7,142 nucleotides of DNA from Nitrososphaerota archaeon (GTDB lineage Archaea; Thermoproteota; Bathyarchaeia; Bathyarchaeales; Bathycorpusculaceae): positions 1 through 7,142 of the forward strand of contig JAIRJY010000140.1 in NCBI GenBank assembly GCA_031260365.1, read 5' to 3'. Shown here one piece after another: positions 1 through 6,912 of the stretch. A program made the translations under genes and the position numbers. Every line of letters begins with the position of its first letter. Positions within the stretch are counted from its first letter, which is position 1. The notes under the pieces were generated by a model. The model was not told the origin of the DNA. It did no database searches and was given only the letters and a program-made list of their open reading frames with translations.

Positions 1-7
1 GGGAAGC

Positions 8-1651
8 TTATTCGTCACCCATACCGCCAGGCATTCCGCCTGGACCACCTTTTGGTGCTTTTGAAGTGATTACATCGTCAATGCGCAGTATCATTGCTGC
101 TGATTCAGCTGCTGATTTGATTGCTTGCTCTTTTACCATGATTGGTTCAATGACACCGTTTTTGATGCTATCTTGTAGTTTGCCTTCGTATATGTTAATG
201 CCCGTATTTTTGTTACCTGCTGTTGTACTGTGTGCTGTGCGAAGTTGTGCAAGGATGTCAATTGGTTCAAGACCTGCGTTTTCTGCAAGTGTTCTTGGGA
301 TAACTTCTATAGCGTCTGCAAAGGCTTCGACTGCGAGCTGTTCGCGTCCATCAATTTTCGTAGCGAACTTGCGTAGTTCTTTTGAAAGCTCGATTTCTAC
401 TGCACCACCGCCGGGTACAATTTTGTTGTTTTCAATGACATCGGATACTACGGAAAGCGAGTCAGTCATTGCGCGTTCAGCTTCGTCAACCATGCGTTCT
501 AAGCCTGCACGGAGTAGAATAGCAACACTGTGTGGGTCTTTGCATTTTTCGACAAAAATCATTTTGTCGTCTCCGATTTTACGTTCTTCAACTAAGCCTG
601 CTTTTCCAAGGTCTTCTTTCTTTAAATCATCAAGGTCGCTACTGATTCTTGCGCCTGTTGCACGTGCAAGTTTTTCCATGTCGGATTCTTTTACGCGGCG
701 TGCTGCTATAATGCCTTCTTTAGCTAGAAAGTGTTGTACCATGTCATCAATGCCTTTTTGACAGAATATGACATCAGCATCTACAGCTTTTAGTTTGTCA
801 GCCATTTCTTTTAGCATGTCGGTTTCTTGGTCTAGAAACGCTTTCATTTGAAGTGGATCTTTGATTCGGATTTCGGCACTAATTTCGGTTTTTTCAATTT
901 CAAGTGGTGAGTCAAGAAGAGCAATTTTCGCATTTTCTTTTGTTTTCGGCATACCGGGGTTGACCACTTCTTTGTCAACAATAATGCCTTTGATTAATTG
1001 TGTTTCAAGCAGACTTTTGCCTGTTTTTTTGATTATTTGTATGTTGTCAATATCAGCAATTGTTTTGCCTCCGCGCTCTTCCATAATTTGTTTTACTGCA
1101 TCTATGGAAATTTCTGCCAGATGTTCTCTTGCGCTGCCGACAGATTTGCTGCTTGTTGAAGTTAATGCTACTTTAAGTAGAGTCTTGCGATCGTTAACAT
1201 CTAATGGTTCAGCAATTTTGCCGATTAATTCGATTGTTTTTTGAGCTGCTTTCCGATAGCCACTTACTAGAATTGTTGGATGAATGTTCTGCTCAAGTAG
1301 CTCTTCTGCTTTCTTTAACAGTTCACTTGCAAGAATAACTGCACTTGTAGTTCCATCGCCAACCATGTCATCTTGAGTTTTTGCAATCTCAACCATCATT
1401 TTTGCTGCTGGATGCTCTACGTCAATTTCTTTTAGAATTGTTGCTCCATCATTAGTTATGGTGATGTCGCCAAGACTATCAATAAGCATTTTATCCATGC
1501 CTCTTGGTCCTAAAGTGGTTTTTAAAACTTCACCTATTACTCGTGCAGCCATAATGTTGTTTCTTTGAGCTTCTTTTCCTCTACTTCGTGTTGTTCCTTC
1601 TTTAAGGATAAGGACGGGTTGTCCTGAACCTGTTGTAGTTAAATATGCCAT
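8..1651 (-). CDS. thsA: Thermosome subunit (group II chaperonin, Hsp60/TCP-1 family)
   Basis: This is an ATP-dependent cytosolic chaperonin subunit. By family knowledge it assembles into double rings with a built-in lid and folds proteins in the central cavity. The 547-residue length is normal. Family signatures are in order: [11 protein letters not shown] (46-56) and NDGATIL (67-73) in the N-terminal equatorial domain, the nucleotide-binding GDGTTS (98-103), Asp397 in the ERAMTDSL stretch at the usual catalytic Asp position, VPGGGAVE (412-419), and RIDDVI (523-528) near the end. The C-terminus is the flexible Gly/Met-rich tail ([10 protein letters not shown]) typical of archaeal subunits. 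The ATG is preceded by GAGGGA at a 5-nt spacing and a TATA-like box, so the start is well supported. Archaea often have several paralogous subunits, so the alpha/beta letter cannot be assigned here and the symbol is generic. No frameshift or missing motif was seen. Its downstream end lies at the window edge. Confidence 0.97.
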   Translation of the reverse strand: MAYLTTTGSGQPVLILKEGTTRSRGKEAQRNNIMAARVIGEVLKTTLGPRGMDKMLIDSLGDITITNDGATILKEIDVEHPAAKMMVEIAKTQDDMVGDGTTSAVILASELLKKAEELLEQNIHPTILVSGYRKAAQKTIELIGKIAEPLDVNDRKTLLKVALTSTSSKSVGSAREHLAEISIDAVKQIMEERGGKTIADIDNIQIIKKTGKSLLETQLIKGIIVDKEVVNPGMPKTKENAKIALLDSPLEIEKTEISAEIRIKDPLQMKAFLDQETDMLKEMADKLKAVDADVIFCQKGIDDMVQHFLAKEGIIAARRVKESDMEKLARATGARISSDLDDLKKEDLGKAGLVEERKIGDDKMIFVEKCKDPHSVAILLRAGLERMVDEAERAMTDSLSVVSDVIENNKIVPGGGAVEIELSKELRKFATKIDGREQLAVEAFADAIEVIPRTLAENAGLEPIDILAQLRTAHSTTAGNKNTGINIYEGKLQDSIKNGVIEPIMVKEQAIKSAAESAAMILRIDDVITSKAPKGGPGGMPGGMGDE

Positions 1652-1656
1652 GTAAA

Positions 1657-1692
1657 TCCCTCTACGTTTAATAGAATCGTTCCTTTATATTA
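1657..1692 (-). promoter_or_regulatory. Thermosome promoter (TATA-like box) and SD
   Basis: Read on the minus strand, TAATATAAA (1684-1692) is a good archaeal TATA-like box. It lies far enough upstream to place transcription start near 1660-1665. GAGGGA (1657-1662) follows, 5 nt before the ATG. The predicted leader is very short but contains the SD. The assignment is by pattern only, and no heat-shock operator could be recognised. Confidence 0.5.
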
Positions 1693-1751
1693 GAATAATT
1701 CAAAAATCAGACAAGAATATAAACGTTTTACCCCAATAAGCCCTTGTCATG

Positions 1752-1774
1752 TTGAACAAAAAAGCACAAACTAA
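1752..1774 (+). repeat. Direct repeat copy 1 (left of the IS)
   Basis: This 23-bp sequence begins TTGAACAAAAAA and ends with CTAA. It matches 2715-2737 in the same orientation at 21 of 23 positions. It sits 28 bp outside the left end of the IS5-type element, whereas the partner copy abuts the right TA. With the IS and one TA removed, the two copies would start 51 bp apart, so a short tandem repeat may have existed before insertion. Function is unknown, and the A-run lowers its information content. Confidence 0.55.
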
Positions 1775-1802
1775 CCAGGCTTACAACAATTTTGATATTT
1801 TA

Positions 1803-1819
1803 GACCTGTTCGGGAATTA
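1803..1819 (+). repeat. IS terminal inverted repeat, left
   Basis: This 17-bp end pairs with 2696-2712 with two mismatches. It overlaps the ancestral stop codon of the transposase (TAA on the minus strand, 1817-1819), which is typical of compact insertion sequences. Confidence 0.85.
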
Positions 1820-2658
1820 TGTGTGTAGTTTTTTGTTGTAGATGCTGCAGAGGAGTGCCATTCTCAGGTCACATCTTTTTTCTGTTGCGATATTTGTTTG
1901 ATAAGATGTTAAACACTTTAAATTTTGCAATAATATTTTCAATTAACATTCTTTCACGAGAAATACGCCGGTTTTCAGCTTTTTCAGCTGGCATTAAGCG
2001 ATGATACTTTGACTTCTTTTTAAAAACATTGCTATTTCTATAATATACCTATCAATTCCTTGAAAACCACTATCAACCAAAACCAAGTCCCCTCCAAAAC
2101 AGCCACCCCCGAGTCTCTTTATACATTTTAAAATCGTGAAGTCTACCTTTGTCTTGTGCTATAGCAATAATAGCGCACGTTTTACGATCAACAAAAATCA
2201 ACGTTTTAATGGTGTGACGCTTCTTTTTCCCACTATAGTATTTTTGTTGTTTTTTTGGGACCCAAACTGGACTCTTCGTCACATCCACCAATACAACTTC
2301 CAACATATCATTTGTAAGCATCTCTTTTTTACCCGGCAAAGAGAATTTACCACTTTGATTAAAACATCTTCCACCCAGACAACAATATCATGAGCAGTAC
2401 TTTTTGTAACACCATATTCAAAACCCAACTCAAAAAACGTATACTAACGCCAATACTCAAACGCCATAGTTAAAACATGTCTTCAACTGTTAACTTTGAA
2501 TCACGACCCCTTCGACAATGTTTAGCCAAATATGCTTTTCAAAGCACAACAACCATTTCTTTTGCCATTGCTTTAGTAACCCCCATCAGCAACTTGAACA
2601 CAGAATCCTTTAACGCAACTACTTTTTCAAATTTCCCAACCACAATACTCTACGCCAT
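1817..2658 (-). pseudogene. IS5-type DDE transposase pseudogene
   Basis: Following homology from frame to frame restores a nearly complete transposase of about 280 codons. Segments recovered in order: FEKVVALKDSVFKLLMGVT; RDSKLTVEDM; FELGFEYGVTKSTAHDIV (helix-turn-helix-like); the core VVLVDVTKSPV with the first catalytic Asp (codon 2283-2285); YYSGKKKRHTIKT; VDSGFQGID with the second Asp (2072-2074); RERMLIENIIAKFKVF with the catalytic Glu (1938-1940); and NKYRNRKK near the C-terminus. Lesions: TGA at 2539-2541, TAG at 2444-2446, possibly TAG at 2650-2652 just after a candidate ATG, and frameshifts near 2472-2475, 2354-2356, 2106-2110, 2079-2082, 2017-2026 and 1875-1880. One Arg codon also seems lost near 2441. 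The longest intact piece (2073-2339, 88 codons from a TTG) is an internal fragment and not a gene. The exact ancestral start is uncertain. Confidence 0.88.
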
Positions 2659-2695
2659 ACACTCTTATCACACAATAGAACAAATTAAAAATATT

Positions 2696-2712
2696 TAATT
2701 TCCGAACAAGTC
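2696..2712 (-). repeat. IS terminal inverted repeat, right
   Basis: This is the 17-bp partner of the left end at 1803-1819, with two mismatches. The flanking TA at 2713-2714 is followed directly by the second copy of the 23-bp direct repeat. Confidence 0.85.
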
Positions 2713-2714
2713 TA

Positions 2715-2737
2715 TTGAACAAAAAAACACCAACTAA
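2715..2737 (+). repeat. Direct repeat copy 2 (right of the IS)
   Basis: This is the same orientation and 21 of 23 identical to 1752-1774. It lies between the IS right end and the promoter of the NERD gene, about 63 bp before that gene's start codon, so it may once have belonged to a regulatory region. Confidence 0.55.
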
Positions 2738-2755
2738 GTTTTATGACATTACAGT

Positions 2756-2790
2756 AAAATATAAGTGTACACTTTTGATCCATTAAGGTA
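2756..2790 (+). promoter_or_regulatory. NERD gene promoter (TATA-like box) and SD
   Basis: AAAATATAA at 2756-2764 is a candidate TATA-like box, and AAGGTA at 2785-2790 is a candidate SD with 9 nt before the ATG. The predicted transcript would start close to the SD. The promoter lies wholly outside the IS right end, so the gene seems to keep its own promoter. This is pattern-based only. Confidence 0.4.
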
Positions 2791-2799
2791 AAAGCCTAC

Positions 2800-3504
2800 A
2801 TGAGAAAAATAGCTGGCTCTAGTAATTACTTAAGAAATCAAACAAGAAAATATCTTATCAAAACTATTCTAACTTTATTCTTTTTCATTTTAATATTTAC
2901 ATTAACGTGTTACCAGGCCATATTTCAAATAAAAAACGTTGAAACAATTGCGACAAGTTTCACCATATCTTTTGTAACATTGTTAATATTTCGATATTAT
3001 CAACACAAATATCATATTTATAAGAGCGGGAGACAAGGCGAAAAAACTGTAATTAAGAAATTAACAAACAAACTAAATGATGAGTACACACTCATTAATA
3101 GTGTATACCTAAAAAAAGGAGGCGGCGACATTGACCACATCATTTTGGGACCAACTGGCATTTATGTACTAGAAACTAAAAATTGGAGCGGGAAAATTAT
3201 CTGCAATGGAACACAATGGCAACGTCCTGGAAAAAAACTCCAAAACAACCCAAGTGTACAAGTAAGAAATAATACTCAAAAAATCAAAAAAATGGTCGAC
3301 TCTTCTCCGCTTTTTCAAGGGCTCAACATTTATGTTGAAGGTTTAATTGTTTTCACCAATACCCACGCTAACTTAAGCATTAACAACTCAACAGTTCCAG
3401 TTCTAAGAATACAACAACTACCTGATTACATAAAAAACCAAAAAAACAATCGTTTAACAAAAGAGCAAGTACAACAAATCGTAAAACAAATCCAAGACGC
3501 TTAA
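2800..3504 (+). CDS. Membrane-anchored NERD (nuclease-related) domain protein
   Basis: The 234-residue protein has two hydrophobic segments near its N-terminus (about 22-43 and 48-66), which should anchor it in the membrane with the rest probably cytosolic. A NERD domain follows. GRQGEK carries Glu81, GGGDIDHIILGPTGIYVLETKNWSG carries Asp112 and the Glu125-x-Lys127 pair, so the E, D, ExK residues of the restriction-endonuclease-like fold are all present. A basic, Gln/Asn-rich tail closes the protein. NERD domains are predicted nucleases found alone or fused to helicase, kinase or topoisomerase-type zinc-finger domains, and no partner domain is present here. Whether it cuts DNA is unproven. 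It stands alone between transposon debris, transcribed away from the IS, with no co-directional neighbour. The sequence is A-rich with many AAA/AAC codons, unlike the thermosome gene, which may indicate acquisition. An ATG with an SD-like AAGGTA upstream supports the start. Confidence 0.88.
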   Translation: MRKIAGSSNYLRNQTRKYLIKTILTLFFFILIFTLTCYQAIFQIKNVETIATSFTISFVTLLIFRYYQHKYHIYKSGRQGEKTVIKKLTNKLNDEYTLINSVYLKKGGGDIDHIILGPTGIYVLETKNWSGKIICNGTQWQRPGKKLQNNPSVQVRNNTQKIKKMVDSSPLFQGLNIYVEGLIVFTNTHANLSINNSTVPVLRIQQLPDYIKNQKNNRLTKEQVQQIVKQIQDA

Positions 3505-3787
3505 AATAGCACTAAACGTGGTTTTTCAGCTTATTTTAACTTAAGAACATTTTCATATACGCAAACTTCTTGTGAAGCTAAGTGGTTTATGCGATTATAT
3601 TGTTGATACTAGTAGAGACTCTTTTTTTCAGTAAGGTAAACCCAATCTGCGAACGGGTATTCATGAAAAAAGAACTAGTTCCACAAGAGATCTATTAAGA
3701 AAGTTTCGGATTGTACACTTTTAGCTAATTTATGTCTATCAGGGTACAAAAACGTTGCATTTAAGTTCTTTTTGTTACACAAATAAT

Positions 3788-3880
3788 TCAACAAAGCTAT
3801 TCACCAAAATAGGTATAACATATTCTTATACTCCATCACAAATATATCACACAAACAAAACTCATTATAACAAATTTTTA
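3788..3880 (-). pseudogene. Possible decayed copy of the gene end found at 7041-7142
   Basis: Bases 3805-3840 align with 7058-7094 at about two thirds identity with one gap, in the same orientation. The match starts with an exact CAAAATAGGT and ends with an exact TCACA. Read on the minus strand, both encode a CDG...E...YTYF pattern, and both reach a stop a few codons later (3788-3790 here, 7041-7043 there). The copy here has in-frame stops and a frame change inside the aligned piece, so it cannot be functional. Similarity continues weakly towards 3880. The alignment was made by eye and is short, so chance similarity in A/T-rich DNA is not excluded. If real, it marks a multicopy gene, most likely a transposase. 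Confidence 0.35.
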
Positions 3881-3991
3881 AAGTCTAATAAAACTGGTCT
3901 CAAAGAAGCCTAAGTATGCGATACATTGAGCCATCACAAAAAACAGGTATAAAAGAATGACAATACATTTCTAGAGTATGGTCAAACATTT

Positions 3992-4004
3992 AAAACGTAA
4001 AAGG
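3992..4004 (-). terminator. Possible U-rich terminator after the mevalonate operon
   Basis: Just after the stop codon of the small dehydratase subunit, the minus strand reads CCTTTTACGTTTT. Archaeal termination commonly uses such U-rich tracts without a stem-loop. Weak evidence: T-runs are common in this A/T-rich region. Confidence 0.3.
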
Positions 4005-4008
4005 AATA

Positions 4009-4395
4009 TTAGAAAAGTTTTAGGTTTTCGTTTTCTATGGTGACTTTGTTTCCAGTTTTGATTTTTGTTATATCTACTTTATCTATGAATGGAATTTCAC
4101 TTATGATAGCACCAACTGCAACTATTGTTTCTGTTTCCTTGTTTATCATGCCTAAAGGGGCTGTGTTGTTTTTCTTCATACGATATAGTGTGTAGCTACC
4201 AACGGTACTGCCTTTACCTTGTGGAAATACGAGAATTTTGTCTTTAATGCTCATACCTTCTAGTTCATGACCTTTTTCAAGTACGATACCTGTGTTAGGG
4301 TCTACGCCACCGTAGAAACTAATAGGCATACTCGTTGTAAGGGCTTCGCCTTCAACTGTGCCTTTGTAAATTATTCTGCCTTTTAAATGTTCCAT
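4009..4395 (-). CDS. Phosphomevalonate dehydratase, small subunit (aconitase X swivel domain)
   Basis: This is the small subunit of the iron-sulfur enzyme that dehydrates (R)-mevalonate 5-phosphate to trans-anhydromevalonate 5-phosphate in the archaea-type mevalonate pathway. Its 128 residues correspond to the aconitase swivelling domain, separate here as in other archaea (older annotations call it DUF126 or AcnX small subunit). Recognisable parts are KGRIIYKGTVEGEAL (5-19), GGVDPNTGIV (29-38), and FPQGKGSTVGSY (57-68), the conserved Gly/Ser-rich loop expected to contribute to the active site. The start codon lies inside the large-subunit gene with a 13-nt overlap in another frame. GGTGA at 4403-4407 gives an SD 7 nt before the ATG, so translation is probably coupled and near-stoichiometric. 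Substrate assignment rests on the decarboxylase next door, since bacterial AcnX homologues can act on cis-3-hydroxy-L-proline. Confidence 0.93.
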   Translation of the reverse strand: MEHLKGRIIYKGTVEGEALTTSMPISFYGGVDPNTGIVLEKGHELEGMSIKDKILVFPQGKGSTVGSYTLYRMKKNNTAPLGMINKETETIVAVGAIISEIPFIDKVDITKIKTGNKVTIENENLKLF

Positions 4396-5582
4396 TTTCC
4401 ACTCACCGCTGCTTCAATACATTCTTTCATGCTACCCATTTTGGTTTTCATAAGATTTTGTCTTGAATAGAAACAACCTTTAGCTGAAGTTGTTGCTAAA
4501 GCGTTGAACCTTCCTTTCAGTGGCGCAACTGCCATGCAGGTGTCGCATGCAAATTTGCCTCCTGCAGCTTCAATAATTGCTGTGTAACCACGTTTGTCTG
4601 CAAGCTGCTTAACGGTTCGAGATGTTGCAACCCACAATTCTACATCTTTTTTGACTTTTTTGTTTTGAATTATATCCACGATTTCTTGGATTTCTTTAAT
4701 TGAACAATGTGGACAACCAACACAGACAAAATCAATCTCAGCAGTATCATCGTTAATGCTGTCGTAAGCGTTTTTGATGTCACTTGCTTCAATATACACC
4801 GTTTCTTTAGGTATTGGTTGTTGGTCTGCGCTTGGCGTTATGTTTTTTACATAGAATAAAGGTTTAGTGCCATAAGTAACTATTGAGGCACAAAAGTTTT
4901 TTAGTTCGTCAAGCTGGGCGGTTTTTATGCCGGTTATATATGGAGTTTTATTTTCAGCTTTCTTACCTACAGCATAGCCTAAAGCACCCCAGTCAGATAT
5001 TTTGGAGAGTTCTACTTCAACTTTAACATGCACATCTGGAACACGATTTTCATCAAGATGTAAACCGTAACAAGGAGTTTTTCCAACAAACGCTGCAGCT
5101 AAAGCCGATGGTCCACCTTCCCGGTTTGTGCGCGCACCCAAAACAGAATTAGCAAACGTTACTGCGCTACTCTCTGACCATGCAATGTGTTCATCATATA
5201 ATGGAAGATTACCAATAAGATAAGGAGTACACGTGCAACTAACTAGTATACCCATACGTTGAAACGCATCGATAACAAGATTCTGTTTTTCTGCAAATTC
5301 CTCAGAAATACCAAGTTGTCGCCAATTTTCAAGATCCATACCTGCAGGATTAAGTGTAGTTAAAACTTTGACTTTCCCGTCTTTTGCAAGCGAATTTAAA
5401 AATTCTAGTCCAGCATCACCCAAATTGTGATAAGAAACTCCTGCAACTTGGACACTACCAACATTAATCAAGTTTTTTGCGCCAAAAATTTCTCCAAGGG
5501 CAACTAGAATTTCCATACTTTTACGTGTAGCATAGCCTTCCTTACCGTCTAACATTGCTTGTTCTTGTTTAGTTAACTCCAT
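4383..5582 (-). CDS. Phosphomevalonate dehydratase, large subunit (aconitase X catalytic subunit)
   Basis: This is the catalytic subunit of the same dehydratase. The family binds an iron-sulfur cluster and removes water from mevalonate 5-phosphate. The length of 399 residues is normal for the separate archaeal large subunit (DUF521/AcnX). Cysteines lie where cluster ligands are expected: VSCTCTPY (Cys116, Cys118), VCVGCPHC (Cys287, Cys290, Cys293) and ACDTCM (Cys346, Cys349). Which three bind the cluster cannot be decided from this sequence alone. Other family blocks are LNPAGMD (77-83), the SESSAVTFANSVLGARTNREGG stretch (136-157) and CYGLHLDENR (171-180). The gene starts only 4 nt after the decarboxylase stop and overlaps the small subunit by 13 nt, forming a tight operon. 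An SD before its ATG is weak (GTGACC-like), suggesting reinitiation from the upstream gene. Older databases may label it aconitase, but it lacks the standard aconitase architecture. Confidence 0.95.
   Translation of the reverse strand: MELTKQEQAMLDGKEGYATRKSMEILVALGEIFGAKNLINVGSVQVAGVSYHNLGDAGLEFLNSLAKDGKVKVLTTLNPAGMDLENWRQLGISEEFAEKQNLVIDAFQRMGILVSCTCTPYLIGNLPLYDEHIAWSESSAVTFANSVLGARTNREGGPSALAAAFVGKTPCYGLHLDENRVPDVHVKVEVELSKISDWGALGYAVGKKAENKTPYITGIKTAQLDELKNFCASIVTYGTKPLFYVKNITPSADQQPIPKETVYIEASDIKNAYDSINDDTAEIDFVCVGCPHCSIKEIQEIVDIIQNKKVKKDVELWVATSRTVKQLADKRGYTAIIEAAGGKFACDTCMAVAPLKGRFNALATTSAKGCFYSRQNLMKTKMGSMKECIEAAVSGKWNI
4403..4407 (-). promoter_or_regulatory. SD inside the large-subunit gene for the small subunit
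   Basis: GGTGA on the minus strand lies 7 nt before the ATG at 4395. It settles the start choice and implies translational coupling with the overlapping upstream gene. Confidence 0.65.
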
Positions 5583-5586
5583 ATGG

Positions 5587-6906
5587 TCACATCAAATATT
5601 TGTTTAAGTCAACTTTGACATAGTCTTCTTTTTTGAAACCCTTCCCAGTGGTTATGAGAGGAATTGTTGCATCAACACCAGCTTTTGCTGTTGTAGCTTT
5701 TTTACCTTCAGAGAGATCACCAGATGGGTCAAGACTTGAACCAGACTGATTTGATAACACAACTAGGTTTTTATCAGCTTGAAACCGAGTTGAAATTGCC
5801 CACTCAACATCATGAGGATTATAAATGTTAATATCTTCGTCTACAACAACTACATGCTTTAGGGATTTATGTCCTTCAAAAGCAGCAAATATAGCTTTTC
5901 TACCATCATCAACATGGGTCTTATTAATTTGCACCACTGCGTGTAACCAACTACAACCTCCAGGTGTAATGTAGATGTCTTTACATTGACATACTTTGTT
6001 AACTTCATTATAAATTGTTGGTTCTTTAGGCATGCCCATCAAGAATTTATGTTCATTCTTGCCCGCTAGAATGGTTTGATATATTGGGTTTTTACGTTGA
6101 GTTACGCAGTTAATTTCGATTACTGGCTGTTGGCGTACACGATCAACTACACCAGTTAAATCAAGAAATGGTCCCTCAGTGGCTTTTTCATTAGTAATTT
6201 TGCCTTCAAAAACAATTTCTGTATCTACAGGAACTTCAATATCAACCGTTTTACATTTTACAACAGCTGTTTTTTCAAGAGCATTAGCCATCCCCAATTC
6301 ATCAACACCTGTTGGAAGTGAAGTAGCTGCTGCAAGAAGAACCGCTGTAGAGTTACCCACACATATGGCTATGTCAAGTTCGCCGCCAGTTTTTTTCAGT
6401 ATGTTGTCAGTTCCACGGTTTTCAACTATACGTGCAACAAAATGATTCTTGTCTTTAAGCATGAGACGATGAAAACACATATTTTGGTGACCGGTTTGCG
6501 GGTCTTTTACAATAGAAACAGCAGAAGCGATGTATTTTCCGCCATCCTTAGCTGTATAGCTCATAATGGGCAACTTTGTTAAATCAACAGCATCGCCTGT
6601 ATACACAACTTCTTGACAAACCGCGTCTTTTACAAGTTCTGGCTTAACAGGCTTGTCAATAGCTAAGGAAAGCTTTGGCAACAACTGTTCTTTTGTTGTA
6701 CCAAGCGCACGGCAAATTAGCTCTTTAGAAGAAACTAAACCTGCTACAACAGGAACCGCTGATTCTTTAACGTTGTCAAAATATACTGGGTTTTCATTTA
6801 ACGCATTTATTATACCTGCCAACTCGTACTCTGTAGAGACCGATGTCGTAATTTTTGTGAGTTCACCATTTTTTTGAAGTAACTCAATGAAAGCTCTTAG
6901 ACCCAA
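5587..6906 (-). CDS. Anhydromevalonate phosphate decarboxylase (UbiD family, prenylated-FMN dependent)
   Basis: This UbiD-family enzyme is expected to decarboxylate trans-anhydromevalonate 5-phosphate to isopentenyl phosphate, using prenylated FMN made by a UbiX partner not in this window. Isopentenyl phosphate kinase would complete the route to IPP. The 439-residue protein shows UbiD landmarks: LPIMSYTAKDGGKYI (112-126), the NMCFHRLML block (142-150) in the cofactor/metal region, ENRG (162-165), ATEGPFLDLTG (242-252) with the conserved EGPF Glu (Glu244), and VDEDINIYNPHDVEWAISTR (355-374), a typical C-terminal UbiD stretch. The first codon is TTG, preceded at 6 nt by AGGTGA, with an in-frame stop (TGA) just upstream, so no earlier start is possible. 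It heads the operon with both dehydratase subunits, which makes the isoprenoid role much more likely than a generic aromatic-acid or menaquinone decarboxylase. Confidence 0.93.
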   Translation of the reverse strand: MGLRAFIELLQKNGELTKITTSVSTEYELAGIINALNENPVYFDNVKESAVPVVAGLVSSKELICRALGTTKEQLLPKLSLAIDKPVKPELVKDAVCQEVVYTGDAVDLTKLPIMSYTAKDGGKYIASAVSIVKDPQTGHQNMCFHRLMLKDKNHFVARIVENRGTDNILKKTGGELDIAICVGNSTAVLLAAATSLPTGVDELGMANALEKTAVVKCKTVDIEVPVDTEIVFEGKITNEKATEGPFLDLTGVVDRVRQQPVIEINCVTQRKNPIYQTILAGKNEHKFLMGMPKEPTIYNEVNKVCQCKDIYITPGGCSWLHAVVQINKTHVDDGRKAIFAAFEGHKSLKHVVVVDEDINIYNPHDVEWAISTRFQADKNLVVLSNQSGSSLDPSGDLSEGKKATTAKAGVDATIPLITTGKGFKKEDYVKVDLNKYLM

Positions 6907-6912
6907 ATTCTT

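Larger units (their letters stand above)
1803..2712 (-). mobile_element. Degenerate IS5-family insertion sequence, about 910 bp
   Basis: This is an insertion sequence with recognisable ends and a dead transposase. The terminal inverted repeats are GACCTGTTCGGGAATTA at 1803-1819 and, on the other strand, GACTTGTTCGGAAATTA at 2696-2712, identical at 15 of 17 positions. Both ends are flanked by TA (1801-1802 and 2713-2714), consistent with a 2-bp target duplication, though one or two A/T bases could match by chance. Length, a single DDE transposase reaching almost from end to end, and the RYYSGKKKRHT-like core resemble small IS5-family elements with a DDE_Tnp_4-type transposase. The subgroup was assigned from memory and not searched. 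The element inserted between the thermosome and NERD promoters and cannot move by itself now. Confidence 0.88.
3505..4008. other. Intergenic region without an intact gene
   Basis: About 500 A/T-rich bases lie between the convergent NERD gene and mevalonate operon. All six frames are broken by stops. The longest plus-strand open stretch, about 62 codons ending at 3912, lacks a credible start and matches no family I know. No tRNA cloverleaf or CRISPR-like repeat was seen. A 10-bp palindrome, GAACTAGTTC, lies at 3671-3680. The part near 3788-3880 resembles the gene end at the right edge of the window and is listed separately. The rest looks like decayed or non-coding DNA. Confidence 0.6.

Noticed and set aside
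66..1244. Two plus-strand open frames (231 and 127 codons) opposite the thermosome gene
   Set aside because: They are antisense shadows of a fully supported chaperonin gene, with Ser-rich unnatural composition and no family resemblance.
2073..2339. An 88-codon minus-strand frame as a stand-alone small gene
   Set aside because: It is an internal piece of the transposase. Its TTG start matches the Leu of the conserved SLPGKK region, and the homology continues on both sides in other frames.
2444..2541. TAG and TGA in the transposase as recoded codons (pyrrolysine or selenocysteine)
   Set aside because: Multiple frameshifts accompany them, and no insertion element or supporting gene is visible. 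Simple decay explains both.
1819..2698. Plus-strand open frames at 1819-2004, 2136-2393 and 2477-2698
   Set aside because: They lie opposite the reconstructed transposase. Their translations have no family features, and the minus-strand reading explains the sequence.
3664..3699. An 11-codon plus-strand ATG frame in the intergenic region
   Set aside because: It is too short, has no convincing SD, and has no conserved context that can be judged from one sequence.
3505..4008. A tRNA, CRISPR array or structured RNA in the 500-bp gap
   Set aside because: No cloverleaf, regular repeat-spacer pattern or long stable stem was found. Short palindromes such as GAACTAGTTC are expected by chance.
6179..6877. 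Plus-strand frames at 6179-6445 and 6653-6877
   Set aside because: They are antisense shadows of the UbiD-family gene.
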